From NCBI RefSeq assembly GCF_000429985.1, contig NZ_AUCX01000006.1, positions 1 through 64,000 of the forward strand: DNA of 64,000 nucleotides, in the 5' to 3' direction. The notes beneath the pieces were generated by a model that saw only the letters and a list, made by a program, of their open reading frames with translations, did not search any database and was not told the DNA's origin. The position numbers and the translations under genes are program-made. Shown one piece after another: positions 1-9,386 of the stretch. This DNA comes from Maridesulfovibrio bastinii DSM 16055 (GTDB lineage Bacteria; Desulfobacterota; Desulfovibrionia; Desulfovibrionales; Desulfovibrionaceae). The number at the start of each line of letters is the position of its first letter. The first letter of the stretch is position 1.

Positions 1-52
1 TACCTCAAATTTTCAATCATCTCAGCACCTTGTTTCCTCAGTGCGGTGTGGG

Positions 53-81
53 AATCTAAGTGAACCCGCACCCGATGTCAA
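53..81 (-). promoter_or_regulatory. rrn-type promoter P1 (nearest the downstream gene)
   Basis: On the minus strand TTGACA lies at 81-76 and TAGATT at 58-53, separated by exactly 17 bp. Transcription would leave the window at position 1. Confidence 0.65.
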
Positions 82-223
82 CAACTTTTTAAGATCTTTT
101 TTTTCAGTTCGAATCGAAGCTACTCTTAAACGTCATACCCGCCAGGGCTGTATTCGTTTTAAACCTCAATTCGTCCTATATTAAATGATCTTAGCACCTT
201 ACTTCCGTTTGGCGCGGATAGAA

Positions 224-252
224 AACCTATTCGGAACCCCTTCCAGTGTCAA
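224..252 (-). promoter_or_regulatory. rrn-type promoter P2
   Basis: TTGACA at 252-247, 17-bp spacer, TAGGTT at 229-224 on the minus strand, followed by a GC-rich discriminator. Confidence 0.65.
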
Positions 253-405
253 CAACTTTTTGATTTTTATTTTGCCCAAGCTCTATTTATATAGACGCTT
301 GATTCAAGCGATGCTTTTTAAACTTATTCCAGCTCGTTTGCATCGATTTAAACATCAAAAAGTTCAATGATCACGTTGCCTTACTTTCGTTCAGCGCGGA
401 GATGA

Positions 406-434
406 AACCTAGTGAATCCATCCCCGAGTGTCAA
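406..434 (-). promoter_or_regulatory. rrn-type promoter P3
   Basis: TTGACA at 434-429, 17-bp spacer, TAGGTT at 411-406 on the minus strand. The downstream stretch is nearly the same as that of P4. Confidence 0.65.
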
Positions 435-588
435 TCACTTTTTAAAACTTTTTTTGAAGCATTCAACCAGTTCGGTTGAAACACTTCAGCAGGCAGCAGG
501 GACTAATCAAAGTATGCGTTCTACTCTCTTAAAATTCTAAAAAGTTCAATGATCACTGCGCCTTACTTTCGCTCAGCGCGGGGATGAA

Positions 589-617
589 ACCTAGTGAAAC
601 GTCCATCTCCTGTCAAC
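589..617 (-). promoter_or_regulatory. rrn-type promoter P4
   Basis: TTGACA at 617-612, 17-bp spacer, TAGGTT at 594-589 on the minus strand. An A-rich tract lies just upstream of the -35 box, resembling an UP element. Confidence 0.65.
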
Positions 618-694
618 CGTTTTTTTTGCTTTAAAACAAAAAAAATCCCAGTCGCCCGCGAGCCAGCTTCTGACCCTCAACAACCGGGAAGCAG

Positions 695-723
695 GTTCTA
701 TAAAAACTACTCCTCTCCGTCAA
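695..723 (-). promoter_or_regulatory. rrn-type promoter P5 (farthest upstream)
   Basis: TTGACG at 723-718, 17-bp spacer, TAGAAC at 700-695 on the minus strand. It shares the geometry of P1-P4 but little flanking sequence, and sits 106 bp from P4. Confidence 0.5.
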
Positions 724-778
724 TACGTTTTTGAATTATTATTGGCAGCTATGAATTTAACAGTACTTTAAATAAGCT

Positions 779-1996
779 CTAACTACTTATAAGCGGATAC
801 ACCTTATACATCCATAGGGATAACAACAAGGCTCCCACTAAATTAAGGACCAACCCCAGACTGAGCATCACTCTAAGAGAGGTTCCGCGCATTTCACCAA
901 AAGCAAGACTGTTGCAAGGTGTCGCTATAGGAGTCATGAAGGCACAGGTAGAACAGATTGAAACCAGTATCATGAGTGGCAGAGCCTCTACACCAGCATG
1001 AACTGCGGCAAGATATACTATCGGAAAGAAAGCTGTTGAAACCAGAGTATTACTGAAAGCCTCAGTAAGAAAAATGACACTTAAGGCTACGCTTATATAT
1101 ATGATATAACCATGAGTCCCCATTACACTATGATTTTCAAGTACCTTACTTAGCAACTCGACAGCTCTGCTCCCTATACCTGTAAACCTGACTATGGCGG
1201 CAACCAGCACAAGGAGTATCAGTATTTTAATACCACCGGACGGAACGCCTTTAAGCATATCCCTGAATGACAGGACAGGTTTAATACCGCTTGATTGCTG
1301 AATCCTATGAATGAAAACAAAGTAGATAAAGCTGATAAAATAGATTGAGCAGACAACCGGTTCTAGACCTTTATATTCGCTGCTAAGAGCCGCGGCGACT
1401 GAGGACAAAGACCAGAACAGGATATAGCTTAAAAATATCCAACCACCTGCTTTCAGTTCCGGCTTAACCATTGCGGGCTCAGCAAATATGCCGCTAAGCT
1501 TCTTAACTCCTTTCGGCACTGAAAGTAGAACCAGCCCCCATGCGGCAAATAGAAAAAGTGCAGCAACAGGAACAGCCCATAACAGCCAGTTGAAAAAAGT
1601 TATCTGCATTCTTCCGGGAACATTCAGAAAATCAAGGGCTCCTATCAGGAGCATATTGGCCGGGCTGCCGATAAGCGACCCCATGCCACCGATATTTGAG
1701 CCATATATTATTGAAAGAGTTAAAGGAGTGGTTAGATCAGGATACTCGGTATTAAGCATACGGATAACCGGAAGCATTGCCAGCACAGTTACCGTATTGG
1801 GGATAAACATTGAAAGCCCGGCGCAAACCGCAATGAGACAAAGCAGCAGCATGGGAACACGCCCCCCGCTAAACGCCAGCGACCTCTTGGAAACATATTC
1901 CGGTATTCCGATCGAATTCACGACCCTGAAAAGGATATACCCGGAGATAAATAAAATGATAACAGGCCATCTTTCATATATATAGATATATGTCAT
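779..1996 (-). CDS. SLC13/DASS-family anion permease
   Basis: A 405-residue polytopic inner-membrane protein, probably a sodium-coupled transporter of di- or tricarboxylates or sulfate-like anions. About ten hydrophobic segments are visible. The first repeat carries SNIGGMGSLIGSPANML and the second FMTPIATPCNSLAFG, the paired hairpin motifs expected of the DASS family, with FIPNTVTVLAMLPV ahead of the first. The ATG is preceded by GGGGA at a short distance. Length is slightly below the 430-480 typical of the family. The substrate cannot be told from sequence. It ends 56 bp before the outermost of the tandem promoters and on the same strand, so read-through into that array is possible. Confidence 0.8.
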   Translation of the reverse strand: MTYIYIYERWPVIILFISGYILFRVVNSIGIPEYVSKRSLAFSGGRVPMLLLCLIAVCAGLSMFIPNTVTVLAMLPVIRMLNTEYPDLTTPLTLSIIYGSNIGGMGSLIGSPANMLLIGALDFLNVPGRMQITFFNWLLWAVPVAALFLFAAWGLVLLSVPKGVKKLSGIFAEPAMVKPELKAGGWIFLSYILFWSLSSVAAALSSEYKGLEPVVCSIYFISFIYFVFIHRIQQSSGIKPVLSFRDMLKGVPSGGIKILILLVLVAAIVRFTGIGSRAVELLSKVLENHSVMGTHGYIIYISVALSVIFLTEAFSNTLVSTAFFPIVYLAAVHAGVEALPLMILVSICSTCAFMTPIATPCNSLAFGEMRGTSLRVMLSLGLVLNLVGALLLSLWMYKVYPLISS

Positions 1997-2085
1997 TCAA
2001 TCCCCAGCAATTTAATTTTATGCTTACCTTGGAAAGGGTTATAAAAATGGGGCCGCTTAATTTCAAATTTCGGTCCATACGGGTG

Positions 2086-2115
2086 TTGACTCTTGAGCCA
2101 AAGAGCAAATACTAC
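2086..2115 (+). promoter_or_regulatory. Sigma-70 promoter of dnaE
   Basis: TTGACT at 2086-2091, an 18-bp spacer and TACTAC at 2110-2115, about 50 nt before the dnaE start codon. This is the best match in the gap between the divergent transporter and dnaE. Confidence 0.5.
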
Positions 2116-2162
2116 CTTTCTGAATATCAAGTCAAAACAACAAATCCACATCAGGAATAGAT

Positions 2163-5100
2163 ATGTCTGAATTTGTACATCTGCACGTCCATACGGAATA
2201 CAGCCTTCTGGACGGAGCCATACGCGTCAAGGACCTCTGCCAGCAGGCCAAGGATTTCGGTATGCCGGCTGTTGCTATAACCGACCACGGAACAATGTTC
2301 GGTGCAGTTCTGTTTTATATGACTGCAATGGAAATGGGGATTAAACCCATAATTGGATGCGAAGTATATGTGGCTCCGGGCGATGTTGATGACGAAGAAG
2401 CCCACAAGCGCAAAGACCGCAGAGAACGCTTTCACCTCATTCTGCTTGCAAAGAATCAGAAGGGTTATAAAAACCTGATTAAACTTGTTTCACTCGGATA
2501 CCTTGAGGGTTTTCACTATAAACCCCGTGTAAGCAAATATCTTCTGAATAAATACAGTGAAGGACTGGTCTGCCTTTCCGCATGCCTTGCCGGTGAAGTA
2601 TGCAGGACTCTAAGAAATGAAGGTCTGGATGCCGGCGTTGAAATGGCAAAAGAATATGCGGATATTTTCCCTGATAATTTCTATCTGGAAATTCAGCATA
2701 ACGGAGTTAAAGAGCAGGAACAGGCTAACGATCTGCTGATCCAGTGCTCTGAGCGCACCGGACTTCCTCTGGTTGCCACCAACGACTGCCATTATCTCAC
2801 TCAGGAAGATTACGAAGCCCATGACGTACTGCTCTGCATTCAGACCCAGACCACAGTGGATGCTGAGAAAAGAATGCGCATGGAGACGGATGAACTGTAC
2901 TTCAAGCCGCAGGAAGACTTTGAAAAATATTTCGCCCATGTTCCTGAAGCCATAGCCAACACCCAGAAAATTGCTGAAATGTGCAATCTGGAAATAGAAC
3001 TCGGAAATTACTATTTCCCGGAATACGAACTCCCGGAAGGTATGACGATAGATACCGAGTTCGTAAAACTCTGTCATGAGGGTCTTAAAAAAAGGCTGGA
3101 AAAAGTTCCGTATGAAATTGATGAGAAAAAATACTGGGACAGACTGGAGTATGAGCTTGGGGTTATTCAGGAAATGGGATTCCCGGCCTACTTCCTCATA
3201 GTTCAGGACTTCATCAACTGGGCAAAGGATAACAGAATCCCTGTAGGCCCCGGACGTGGATCAGCCGCGGGTTCAATCGTGGCCTGGTCCCTGAGGATTA
3301 CAAACCTTGATCCTCTGCCGTACGATCTTCTCTTTGAAAGATTTTTGAACGTGGAACGTGTTTCCATGCCGGATATCGATGTTGACTTCTGCGAACGCCG
3401 TCGTCTTGAAGTAGTTAAATACTGCTCCGAAAAATACGGCTGGGATCATGTTTCGCAGATCACCACCTTCGGAACCATGAAGGCCAAGGCGGTTATTAAA
3501 GACGTGGGCAGAGCTATGGGCATGGCTTTTGCGGAAACCGACCGCATCGCCAAGCTTATCCCGGATGACCCTGCTCTGCTGGCCAAGATGCTCGGCGAAA
3601 AAAAAGCAAAGATCACTGTCGCCAATGCGGTCAAGGCTGTGCCGGAGCTCCAGAGCATGGTCGACATGGACCCCAAAATTGAAAAACTGATTGATATTGC
3701 CAAGCGTCTGGAAGGTCTTTCACGCCATGCTTCAACCCATGCAGCAGGTGTTGTTATCTCGGATAAACCGATGACAGACTACCTTCCTCTGTATCGCGGG
3801 AAAAAGGGCGAAATTGTAACTCAGTTCGATATGAAAAAAGTCGAAAAAGTAGGACTGATTAAATTCGACTTTCTCGGACTGAGAACCATGACCGTTATTG
3901 AGGACTGCCTTGATATTATTCGTGATCAGGGCAAGGAAGCCCCGGATCTGGAAGCAATGACACTGGACGACCCGGCAACTTTTGATATTTTTTCACGCGG
4001 AGACACTGACGGTGTTTTTCAGGTTGAATCATCGGGCATGCGCAAATATCTGCGAATGCTCAAACCGAACTGCTTTGAAGACCTTATCGCGATGCTGGCC
4101 CTATACCGTCCCGGACCTCTCGGTTCAGGAATGGTTGATGAATTTATTAAGCGTAAGCATGGTGAAATAGAGGTCACCTATCTGCACCCGAGACTGGAAG
4201 AAAGCCTGAAATCAACCTACGGAGTTATCGTTTATCAGGAGCAGGTTATGGCCGCGGCAATGACCATTGCCAACTACTCTCTGGGTGAAGGTGACCTGCT
4301 CCGCCGTGCTATGGGTAAAAAAATCGCAGAAGAAATGGCAAAACACAGGGTCCGCTTCCTTGATGGTGCCAGAGAAAACAATATTGATGAAAAAACCGCA
4401 AATGCAATCTTCGACCTGATGGAGCAATTCGCAGCATACGGTTTCAATAAATCGCACTCTGCTGCTTATGCTCTTATCTCATATTACACAGCTTTCCTGA
4501 AAGCCCATTTCCCGGTTGAATTCATGGCTGCACTGATGAGTACAGAAATGACCAATACCGATAAGATCATTATGTATATCAACGCCTGCCGTGATATGGA
4601 GCTTACTGTCAGACAACCGGATATAAACCACGGCCGGGCCAGATTCTCCGTAATGAATAACGAAATTCTTTATGGTATGGGCGGAATTAAAAACGTCGGA
4701 GAAGAAGCGATCAACGAGATCGTAAGGGAACGTGAAGCAAACGGACTTTTCACCGATCTTGTTGATTTCTGCTCAAGAGTTAACCTGCGCCGGGTTACCA
4801 AAAGATGTATTGAATCGCTGATCAAGGCCGGGGCCATGGATTGCCTCGGAGCCACAAGATGCGGGCTTATCGCGGCCATGGATAAAGCCGTCGCTTTCGG
4901 CCAGAAAAAAGCCAAAGAAAAAAAGTCAGGCATGATCAATATGCTTGATATTCTCGGAAACGATTCCGACAGTGATTCATCAGGAAGCGCAAGCATCGTC
5001 ATTCAGGAAATCAATGCCCAAGAATGGGATGATGACGAAAAATTAAAAATAGAAAAAGAAGTTCTGGGCTTTTTCCTGAGCAGCCATCCGCTGATGGCCT

Positions 5101-5693
5101 ATAGACATGAGCTGAACAGGATGAATATCACCACTATTGAAGCCTGCAAGGAGCTTCCCAACGGAACAGAAGTCCGTCTTGGAATTATCGTTCCTTCCTT
5201 CAAGGAATATATCACCAAGAAAGGCGATAAAATGGCTTTCTGCTCCATGGAAGATATGACCGGGTCTGGTGAACTGACCATGCTCCCGAACACATACGCC
5301 ACTGCCTGTGAAAAACTAAGTGAAGACCAGCCCCTTCTGGTCAAGGGTAAAATTGATCTTCGCGATCAACAGGAAGGAGATGAAGGAGTCAAACAGGCCA
5401 AAGTTCTTGCTGAGGAAGTCACCTTGCTTTGTGACGCCCAGCAGGTATGTCAGGAAGCTGTTCCATTGCAGATAACCTGTTCGCACTGCTCTCAGGAAAA
5501 CCTTAACGAACTAAAAGCCCTTCTTTCAGGATATCGTGGCAGTGCTCCGGTGAATCTACAGGTCTTTATGAAAGATTCCGTCTGCTCTCTGCGCCTCGGA
5601 CCGGGATTCCATATTCAACCCAATGCCGGTTTCTGGAAAGAATTCAATGAATGGCGTAAAAGCTGCGAATGCGAAAAAGCATTAAGCGCCTAA
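2163..5693 (+). CDS. dnaE: DNA polymerase III alpha subunit
   Basis: Catalytic subunit of the replicative polymerase, 1176 residues, the expected size for DnaE1. The N-terminal PHP domain starts with HLHVHTEYSLLDG and has the ITDHGTMFG motif. The polymerase acidic triad is visible as D404 and D406 in PDIDVDF and D569 in IKFDFLGLRT. The region around residues 670-790 contains the fingers and the AAYGFNKSHSAAYA motif leading to the tandem helix-hairpin-helix. An OB-fold lies at about 990-1075. The ATG follows an AGGA motif. queD starts 42 bp after the stop, so the two may share a transcript. Confidence 0.98.
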   Translation: MSEFVHLHVHTEYSLLDGAIRVKDLCQQAKDFGMPAVAITDHGTMFGAVLFYMTAMEMGIKPIIGCEVYVAPGDVDDEEAHKRKDRRERFHLILLAKNQKGYKNLIKLVSLGYLEGFHYKPRVSKYLLNKYSEGLVCLSACLAGEVCRTLRNEGLDAGVEMAKEYADIFPDNFYLEIQHNGVKEQEQANDLLIQCSERTGLPLVATNDCHYLTQEDYEAHDVLLCIQTQTTVDAEKRMRMETDELYFKPQEDFEKYFAHVPEAIANTQKIAEMCNLEIELGNYYFPEYELPEGMTIDTEFVKLCHEGLKKRLEKVPYEIDEKKYWDRLEYELGVIQEMGFPAYFLIVQDFINWAKDNRIPVGPGRGSAAGSIVAWSLRITNLDPLPYDLLFERFLNVERVSMPDIDVDFCERRRLEVVKYCSEKYGWDHVSQITTFGTMKAKAVIKDVGRAMGMAFAETDRIAKLIPDDPALLAKMLGEKKAKITVANAVKAVPELQSMVDMDPKIEKLIDIAKRLEGLSRHASTHAAGVVISDKPMTDYLPLYRGKKGEIVTQFDMKKVEKVGLIKFDFLGLRTMTVIEDCLDIIRDQGKEAPDLEAMTLDDPATFDIFSRGDTDGVFQVESSGMRKYLRMLKPNCFEDLIAMLALYRPGPLGSGMVDEFIKRKHGEIEVTYLHPRLEESLKSTYGVIVYQEQVMAAAMTIANYSLGEGDLLRRAMGKKIAEEMAKHRVRFLDGARENNIDEKTANAIFDLMEQFAAYGFNKSHSAAYALISYYTAFLKAHFPVEFMAALMSTEMTNTDKIIMYINACRDMELTVRQPDINHGRARFSVMNNEILYGMGGIKNVGEEAINEIVREREANGLFTDLVDFCSRVNLRRVTKRCIESLIKAGAMDCLGATRCGLIAAMDKAVAFGQKKAKEKKSGMINMLDILGNDSDSDSSGSASIVIQEINAQEWDDDEKLKIEKEVLGFFLSSHPLMAYRHELNRMNITTIEACKELPNGTEVRLGIIVPSFKEYITKKGDKMAFCSMEDMTGSGELTMLPNTYATACEKLSEDQPLLVKGKIDLRDQQEGDEGVKQAKVLAEEVTLLCDAQQVCQEAVPLQITCSHCSQENLNELKALLSGYRGSAPVNLQVFMKDSVCSLRLGPGFHIQPNAGFWKEFNEWRKSCECEKALSA

Positions 5694-5735
5694 CAGACTA
5701 AAAAAATAATCCACTATCAAATCAGGAGAATATAA

Positions 5736-6122
5736 ATGAGCAAGGGAAAATGGAGACTAAAAGTCAAACGCGATTTCAGCGCAGCACACCAGCTTCGCAA
5801 TTACGGCGGCAAATGCGAGAACATGCACGGCCACAATTTCGGAGTTGAGGTTGAGGTGGAAGGAAACAGACTTGATGACAAAGTTGAAATTCTTATGGAT
5901 TTCAAAGAACTAAAAAAAGAAGTAGATGAAGTACTCGAAGGTCTTGATCACAAGCATCTGAATGAGCTGGAATTCTTTGTAAAGAGAAACCCCTCCTCTG
6001 AAAATATTGCCTTCTATATATATAGCTGTCTTGCAGAAAGGCTGGCTGGCAGGGATGTAAAACTGGTTTCTGCCTCGGTATCTGAAACAGACTCTTCCAC
6101 AGCTACATACAGCGAGTTGTAA
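5736..6122 (+). CDS. queD: 6-carboxy-5,6,7,8-tetrahydropterin synthase
   Basis: Converts dihydroneopterin triphosphate to 6-carboxytetrahydropterin, an early step of queuosine (7-deazaguanine) synthesis. The protein has 128 residues. Zinc ligands H18, H31 and H33 are visible (SAAHQL, MHGHNF), the catalytic cysteine is C27 in GGKCENMHGH, and the second active-site motif LDHKHLN is present. A GGAGAA ribosome site precedes the ATG. The stop codon abuts the ATG of dtd directly, indicating translational coupling. The other queuosine genes are not in this window. Confidence 0.93.
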   Translation: MSKGKWRLKVKRDFSAAHQLRNYGGKCENMHGHNFGVEVEVEGNRLDDKVEILMDFKELKKEVDEVLEGLDHKHLNELEFFVKRNPSSENIAFYIYSCLAERLAGRDVKLVSASVSETDSSTATYSEL

Positions 6123-6590
6123 ATGCGGCTTGTAATTCAGAGAGTCACAGATGCGACAGTTTCCGTAAACGGGGAAACTGTCTCCGAAACCGGAAAAGGA
6201 CATCTGGTTCTGATCGGATTCGGCAAGGATGACACAATTGAGTTTGCAGGTTCGAAAGCCTGGAAAACACTCATCGGCAAATTGACGGGCTTAAGAATCT
6301 TTGAAGATGATCAGGGCCGCTTTAATCTCAGCCTTGAAGATATTGCTGGCGACCTGATGCTTGTATCGCAGTTCACACTTTATGCTTCGTGCCGCAAGGG
6401 ACGCAGACCTTCTTTCTCTGCCGCAGCTCCACCTGCCATAGCGGAAAAGCTCTACGATCTTTTTGTTGAAGATGTGAAGAAACAGGCTCCGGGCAAGGTT
6501 GGATGCGGGATATTCGGAGCATCAATGAAGCTTGATTTTACAAACGACGGTCCTGTTACCATTATTCTTGATTCTGAAGATTTCAGCTGA
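6123..6590 (+). CDS. dtd: D-aminoacyl-tRNA deacylase
   Basis: Hydrolyses D-amino acids (and glycine mischarged on tRNA-Ala) from tRNA, a translation quality-control step in the cytoplasm. The protein has 155 residues, close to the family norm. The SQFTL motif is at 82-86 and the cross-subunit Gly-Pro motif is at 143-144 (NDGPVT). The start follows the queD stop with no gap. The gap to the next gene is 139 bp with no clear hairpin. Confidence 0.95.
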   Translation: MRLVIQRVTDATVSVNGETVSETGKGHLVLIGFGKDDTIEFAGSKAWKTLIGKLTGLRIFEDDQGRFNLSLEDIAGDLMLVSQFTLYASCRKGRRPSFSAAAPPAIAEKLYDLFVEDVKKQAPGKVGCGIFGASMKLDFTNDGPVTIILDSEDFS

Positions 6591-6729
6591 CATGGCTTGA
6601 AAAACAGCTGTCATTCAGTATTAATTGGACATTATGTTTGTATGATGGAATTATAAATAGTGTTTTTCTGATATCATAAAACATTGCATTCATAAAAGTA
6701 TCATTAAACTGAAAGGCCATGGAGCCCTC

Positions 6730-7161
6730 ATGCATCAATACGAGCTGGAAGCGATTCCTACACCAGAAGAAAGCCGAGAGATTGCACGTAAAGCCATTTC
6801 CATCCTTGAAGAATTTGTTTCTGATCAGGAACAGCTTCATGATATAGATCTTGTTTTAACCGAAGCGTGTTCAAATGTAGCCAGACATGCCTATGAAGTC
6901 TGCGAATCGTGCAACAGGCTGGGCCTAAAAATAATTGTCATTCCTCCTGAAAAAGTGATCTTCGAAGTGAGCGACTGGGGCAAAGGTCTTGAAGCTGACA
7001 AGCTTGATTTTTCAATGCCGGACCCGGAAGCAGTTGGAGGAAGAGGACTATATATTATGTCCATCCTGATGGATTCCTTTGACGTATTAAAAGAAGGTCC
7101 TAAAAATACAATTCGTCTCACCAAATATATATCGAGTGAAAAATGGATAAAAAAAGCATAA
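6730..7161 (+). CDS. RsbW/SpoIIAB-like serine kinase (anti-sigma type)
   Basis: A stand-alone GHKL ATPase domain of 143 residues, of the kind that phosphorylates STAS proteins in partner-switching systems. The N box is at TEACSNVARHA (E45, N49), the G1 box at EVSDWGKG (D82) and the G2 box at GGRGL (103-107). A GGAG motif sits five bases before the ATG. It overlaps the next gene, a STAS protein, by 19 bp, so kinase and likely substrate are made together. Whether it controls a sigma factor or another target is unknown. The placement upstream of motor genes suggests a link to motility or surface output, which is inference. Confidence 0.85.
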   Translation: MHQYELEAIPTPEESREIARKAISILEEFVSDQEQLHDIDLVLTEACSNVARHAYEVCESCNRLGLKIIVIPPEKVIFEVSDWGKGLEADKLDFSMPDPEAVGGRGLYIMSILMDSFDVLKEGPKNTIRLTKYISSEKWIKKA

Positions 7162-7475
7162 GCATATCCGAAGGAATTCTTACTGTAAGTTTCCCCGGAG
7201 AGCTGACAATAGAATCAATTAAAAATATTAAAGGACATCTTGACGCGGAGTGTTCATCGGACAGTGTTCTGGCGATTATGAGCGATTTATCCAAGGTGCG
7301 CTTTATAGACAGCACCGGAATAGGCTTTCTGGTTTCACTTAATTCCAGAATGAAAGATTCAGGTAAAAAATTCTATCTGCTGCGCCCGAGTGAACAGGTG
7401 CGCAAAACTTTAGAGCTGGTTAGACTGATAACATTTTTCACGATAATTAACGACGAATCGGAAATTTCTGTATAA
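7143..7475 (+). CDS. STAS-domain anti-anti-sigma-like protein
   Basis: A 110-residue single STAS domain (SpoIIAA/RsbV type). The phosphorylatable serine is S57 in the motif FIDSTGIGFLVS, so it should be a substrate of the kinase encoded just upstream, with which it overlaps. The dephosphorylated form would bind and sequester that kinase. A matching phosphatase is not adjacent. The only SpoIIE-like protein in the window starts at 61561. Confidence 0.87.
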   Translation: MDKKSISISEGILTVSFPGELTIESIKNIKGHLDAECSSDSVLAIMSDLSKVRFIDSTGIGFLVSLNSRMKDSGKKFYLLRPSEQVRKTLELVRLITFFTIINDESEISV

Positions 7476-7495
7476 ACTGCTTCAGGAGAAAATAA

Positions 7496-8605
7496 ATGCC
7501 CTGCCTGAAACATTTCTTCAATCCGGACTTCGACCATTTTCACATGGTTCCGGTCCAGGAAAATAACGGAAGGGTTGACCATTACAACATGGGCTATGTC
7601 CAGAATGTTGTTAAAGGTCAGGTCATTGCGCAGTGGGTTGATGATGAAGAAGGCTCCTGTGAGCTTAACACAAAATTCTACCCTGAAAAGGAATTCCCCG
7701 TCGGGCCGAATTGTGCGGTGAATCCGCATAACGAGGATCAGCTTATATCTCTGGTCTCAGGGTATGTCTTTTACAATCCCGAAGGCAGAATAACAGTCAA
7801 AAGATTACTTAATGTCCGCGGTGACGTTGATTTCTCCACCGGAAATATTTTTTTCGTCGGTGACATGATCGTCCACAACTCCATCAAATCAGGATTTGAT
7901 GTCAAAGCACGCAACATCAATGTCAAAGGACATATTGAAGCTGCCAATGTCAAAGCCGGAGGATTCATTAAGTGTGATTCGGGAATAAAAGGCGGCGGTA
8001 AGGGAGTTATTTCCGCAGAACAGGATATCAAAACAAGCTTCTGCGAAAAAGCCACCCTTGTCAGCAACCAGAATATTGTCGTTGAATCAAACTGCCTGCA
8101 CACCCAGATTTATTGTGAAAGCAAACTTGCCGTAAAAGGAAGGCTGATAGGCGGGCCATGTTACTGCGGTCAATATGCATTTATAGGTGAACAGCTCGGA
8201 GGCGGACTAAGTTCTCCTACCCAAATTATTCTGGGCTACAGCCCAAAGCTTCTTTTAAAAGTAGATAACATCGACAGACAAATATCTATAATTGAAGAAG
8301 AGATAAAAAAGTTTGATAAAAAGAGCCAGACCGGGCCAGCCCATAAATCTGAATATACTGATAAAATGGGTCGGGCTAAGATGAAAATAAATTTTCTCAA
8401 TGAAAAAAAGAGAAAAATCTGGGAAACTCTACAGGAGCCTGAAAAATTGGATGACTGCAGGGTCATGGTTGCAGGGGAAGTAAAAGTAGGCGTTGAAATA
8501 AGTATAGGTCAGGCTTACTATAGAGTAGATGAGCCTATGCATGACGTTTATTTCTACAACAAAAACAACGAAATAATTGTGGGCTTCGGAGCCTTCAACA
8601 AATAG
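7496..8605 (+). CDS. DUF342/FapA-family protein
   Basis: A 369-residue DUF342 protein. The middle part, about 90-250, is glycine-rich beta structure (GDMIVHNSIKSG, AANVKAGGFIKCDSGIKGGG) typical of the right-handed beta-helix in this family. A lysine- and glutamate-rich coiled-coil arm spans about 250-310, and a short beta tail follows. FapA-like proteins are cytoplasmic and have been tied to signalling and polymer organisation, but no single function is established. A strong AGGAGA ribosome site precedes the ATG. It sits between a partner-switch pair and MotA, with 13 bp to the motA start, so it probably belongs to the same operon. Confidence 0.82.
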   Translation: MPCLKHFFNPDFDHFHMVPVQENNGRVDHYNMGYVQNVVKGQVIAQWVDDEEGSCELNTKFYPEKEFPVGPNCAVNPHNEDQLISLVSGYVFYNPEGRITVKRLLNVRGDVDFSTGNIFFVGDMIVHNSIKSGFDVKARNINVKGHIEAANVKAGGFIKCDSGIKGGGKGVISAEQDIKTSFCEKATLVSNQNIVVESNCLHTQIYCESKLAVKGRLIGGPCYCGQYAFIGEQLGGGLSSPTQIILGYSPKLLLKVDNIDRQISIIEEEIKKFDKKSQTGPAHKSEYTDKMGRAKMKINFLNEKKRKIWETLQEPEKLDDCRVMVAGEVKVGVEISIGQAYYRVDEPMHDVYFYNKNNEIIVGFGAFNK

Positions 8606-8618
8606 AAGTAATACTGAT

Positions 8619-9371
8619 ATGGATATCGCTACCCTCATAGGAATTGTTGGCGGATTCGGCCTTGTTGTCGCAACCATTATAATGGGCGGAAACGCGGCCG
8701 GCTTTGTGGACCCCCCTTCACTTGTTGTTGTTTTCGGTGGAACATTTGCTTCAGTTTTCATCATGTTCCCCATGTCCACGGTTATCGGGGCCATAAAAGT
8801 CGGAATGAAGGCTTTTTTTGCCAAACCAAGAGACCCTAAAGCCATTATCGATCAGATCGTTGCCCTTGCAGAAACAGCCAGAAAAGAAAGCCTTGTAGCC
8901 CTAGAAAAAGCTACTGTTGATGATACTTTTCTAAAAAAAGGTATCATTCTCGTTGCGGATGGATCAGATGACGTTCTGGTCCGCTCGGTAATGGAAATCG
9001 AAATAGATTTTATGAAAAAAAGGCACTTTCAGGGACAGGGTGTCTTTAAGGGCATGGGAACCATGGCCCCGGCTTTCGGAATGATCGGAACGCTTATAGG
9101 TCTTGTAAACATGCTCTCCAACCTGAGTGACCCGGATGCCATCGGCCCGGCAATGGCGGTTGCACTGCTGACCACATTTTACGGAGCGGTTCTCGCCAAC
9201 ATCATGTTCCTGCCAATTGCCAAAAAGCTTGAAGAACGATCCATGGAAGAAGCTCTTTACATGGAGATTATGGTTGAAGGAGTTGTTGCCATCCAGAAAG
9301 GTGAACATCCCTCAATAGTAAAAGAAAAGCTTCAGGCTTTCCTCTCTCCGGCAATGCGTGACGAATCCTAG
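8619..9371 (+). CDS. motA: Flagellar motor stator protein MotA/PomA
   Basis: Inner-membrane stator subunit forming the ion channel that powers flagellar rotation with MotB. The chosen start gives 250 residues beginning MDIATLIGIVGGFG. A longer reading from 8577 would overlap the DUF342 gene and add a non-conserved leader. Four membrane segments are visible. The channel prolines are in MAPAFGMIGTLIGLV (third segment) and FLPIAKKLEER (end of the fourth). The large cytoplasmic loop carries the basic and acidic residues that touch FliG. motB starts 15 bp after the stop. Confidence 0.93.
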   Translation: MDIATLIGIVGGFGLVVATIIMGGNAAGFVDPPSLVVVFGGTFASVFIMFPMSTVIGAIKVGMKAFFAKPRDPKAIIDQIVALAETARKESLVALEKATVDDTFLKKGIILVADGSDDVLVRSVMEIEIDFMKKRHFQGQGVFKGMGTMAPAFGMIGTLIGLVNMLSNLSDPDAIGPAMAVALLTTFYGAVLANIMFLPIAKKLEERSMEEALYMEIMVEGVVAIQKGEHPSIVKEKLQAFLSPAMRDES

Positions 9372-9386
9372 GAACGGTGTAGAAGC

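Larger units (their letters stand above)
1..723 (-). repeat. Tandem promoter repeat array
   Basis: Four related blocks of about 80 bp recur every 171, 182 and 183 bases (compare the tgtcaa boxes at 76, 247, 429 and 612), with a more diverged fifth box at 718. Each block read on the minus strand carries a TTGACA-like box, a 17-bp spacer, a TAGGTT-like box and a GC-rich stretch. The DNA between blocks is largely unrelated. No gene is visible in 1-778. The array reads leftward out of the window, and this arrangement is typical of stacked rRNA promoters. Confidence 0.75.

Noticed and set aside
185-370. 61-residue open frame inside the promoter array
   Set aside because: It lies wholly within the repeated promoter blocks, has no ribosome site and shows no family features.
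1-723. CRISPR array
   Set aside because: The repeats are about 80 bp, diverged, spaced 106-183 bp apart, and each holds a promoter. There is no regular short direct repeat and no cas gene.
1488-1985. 165-residue frame opposite the transporter
   Set aside because: It is the antisense shadow of a clearly conserved membrane protein.
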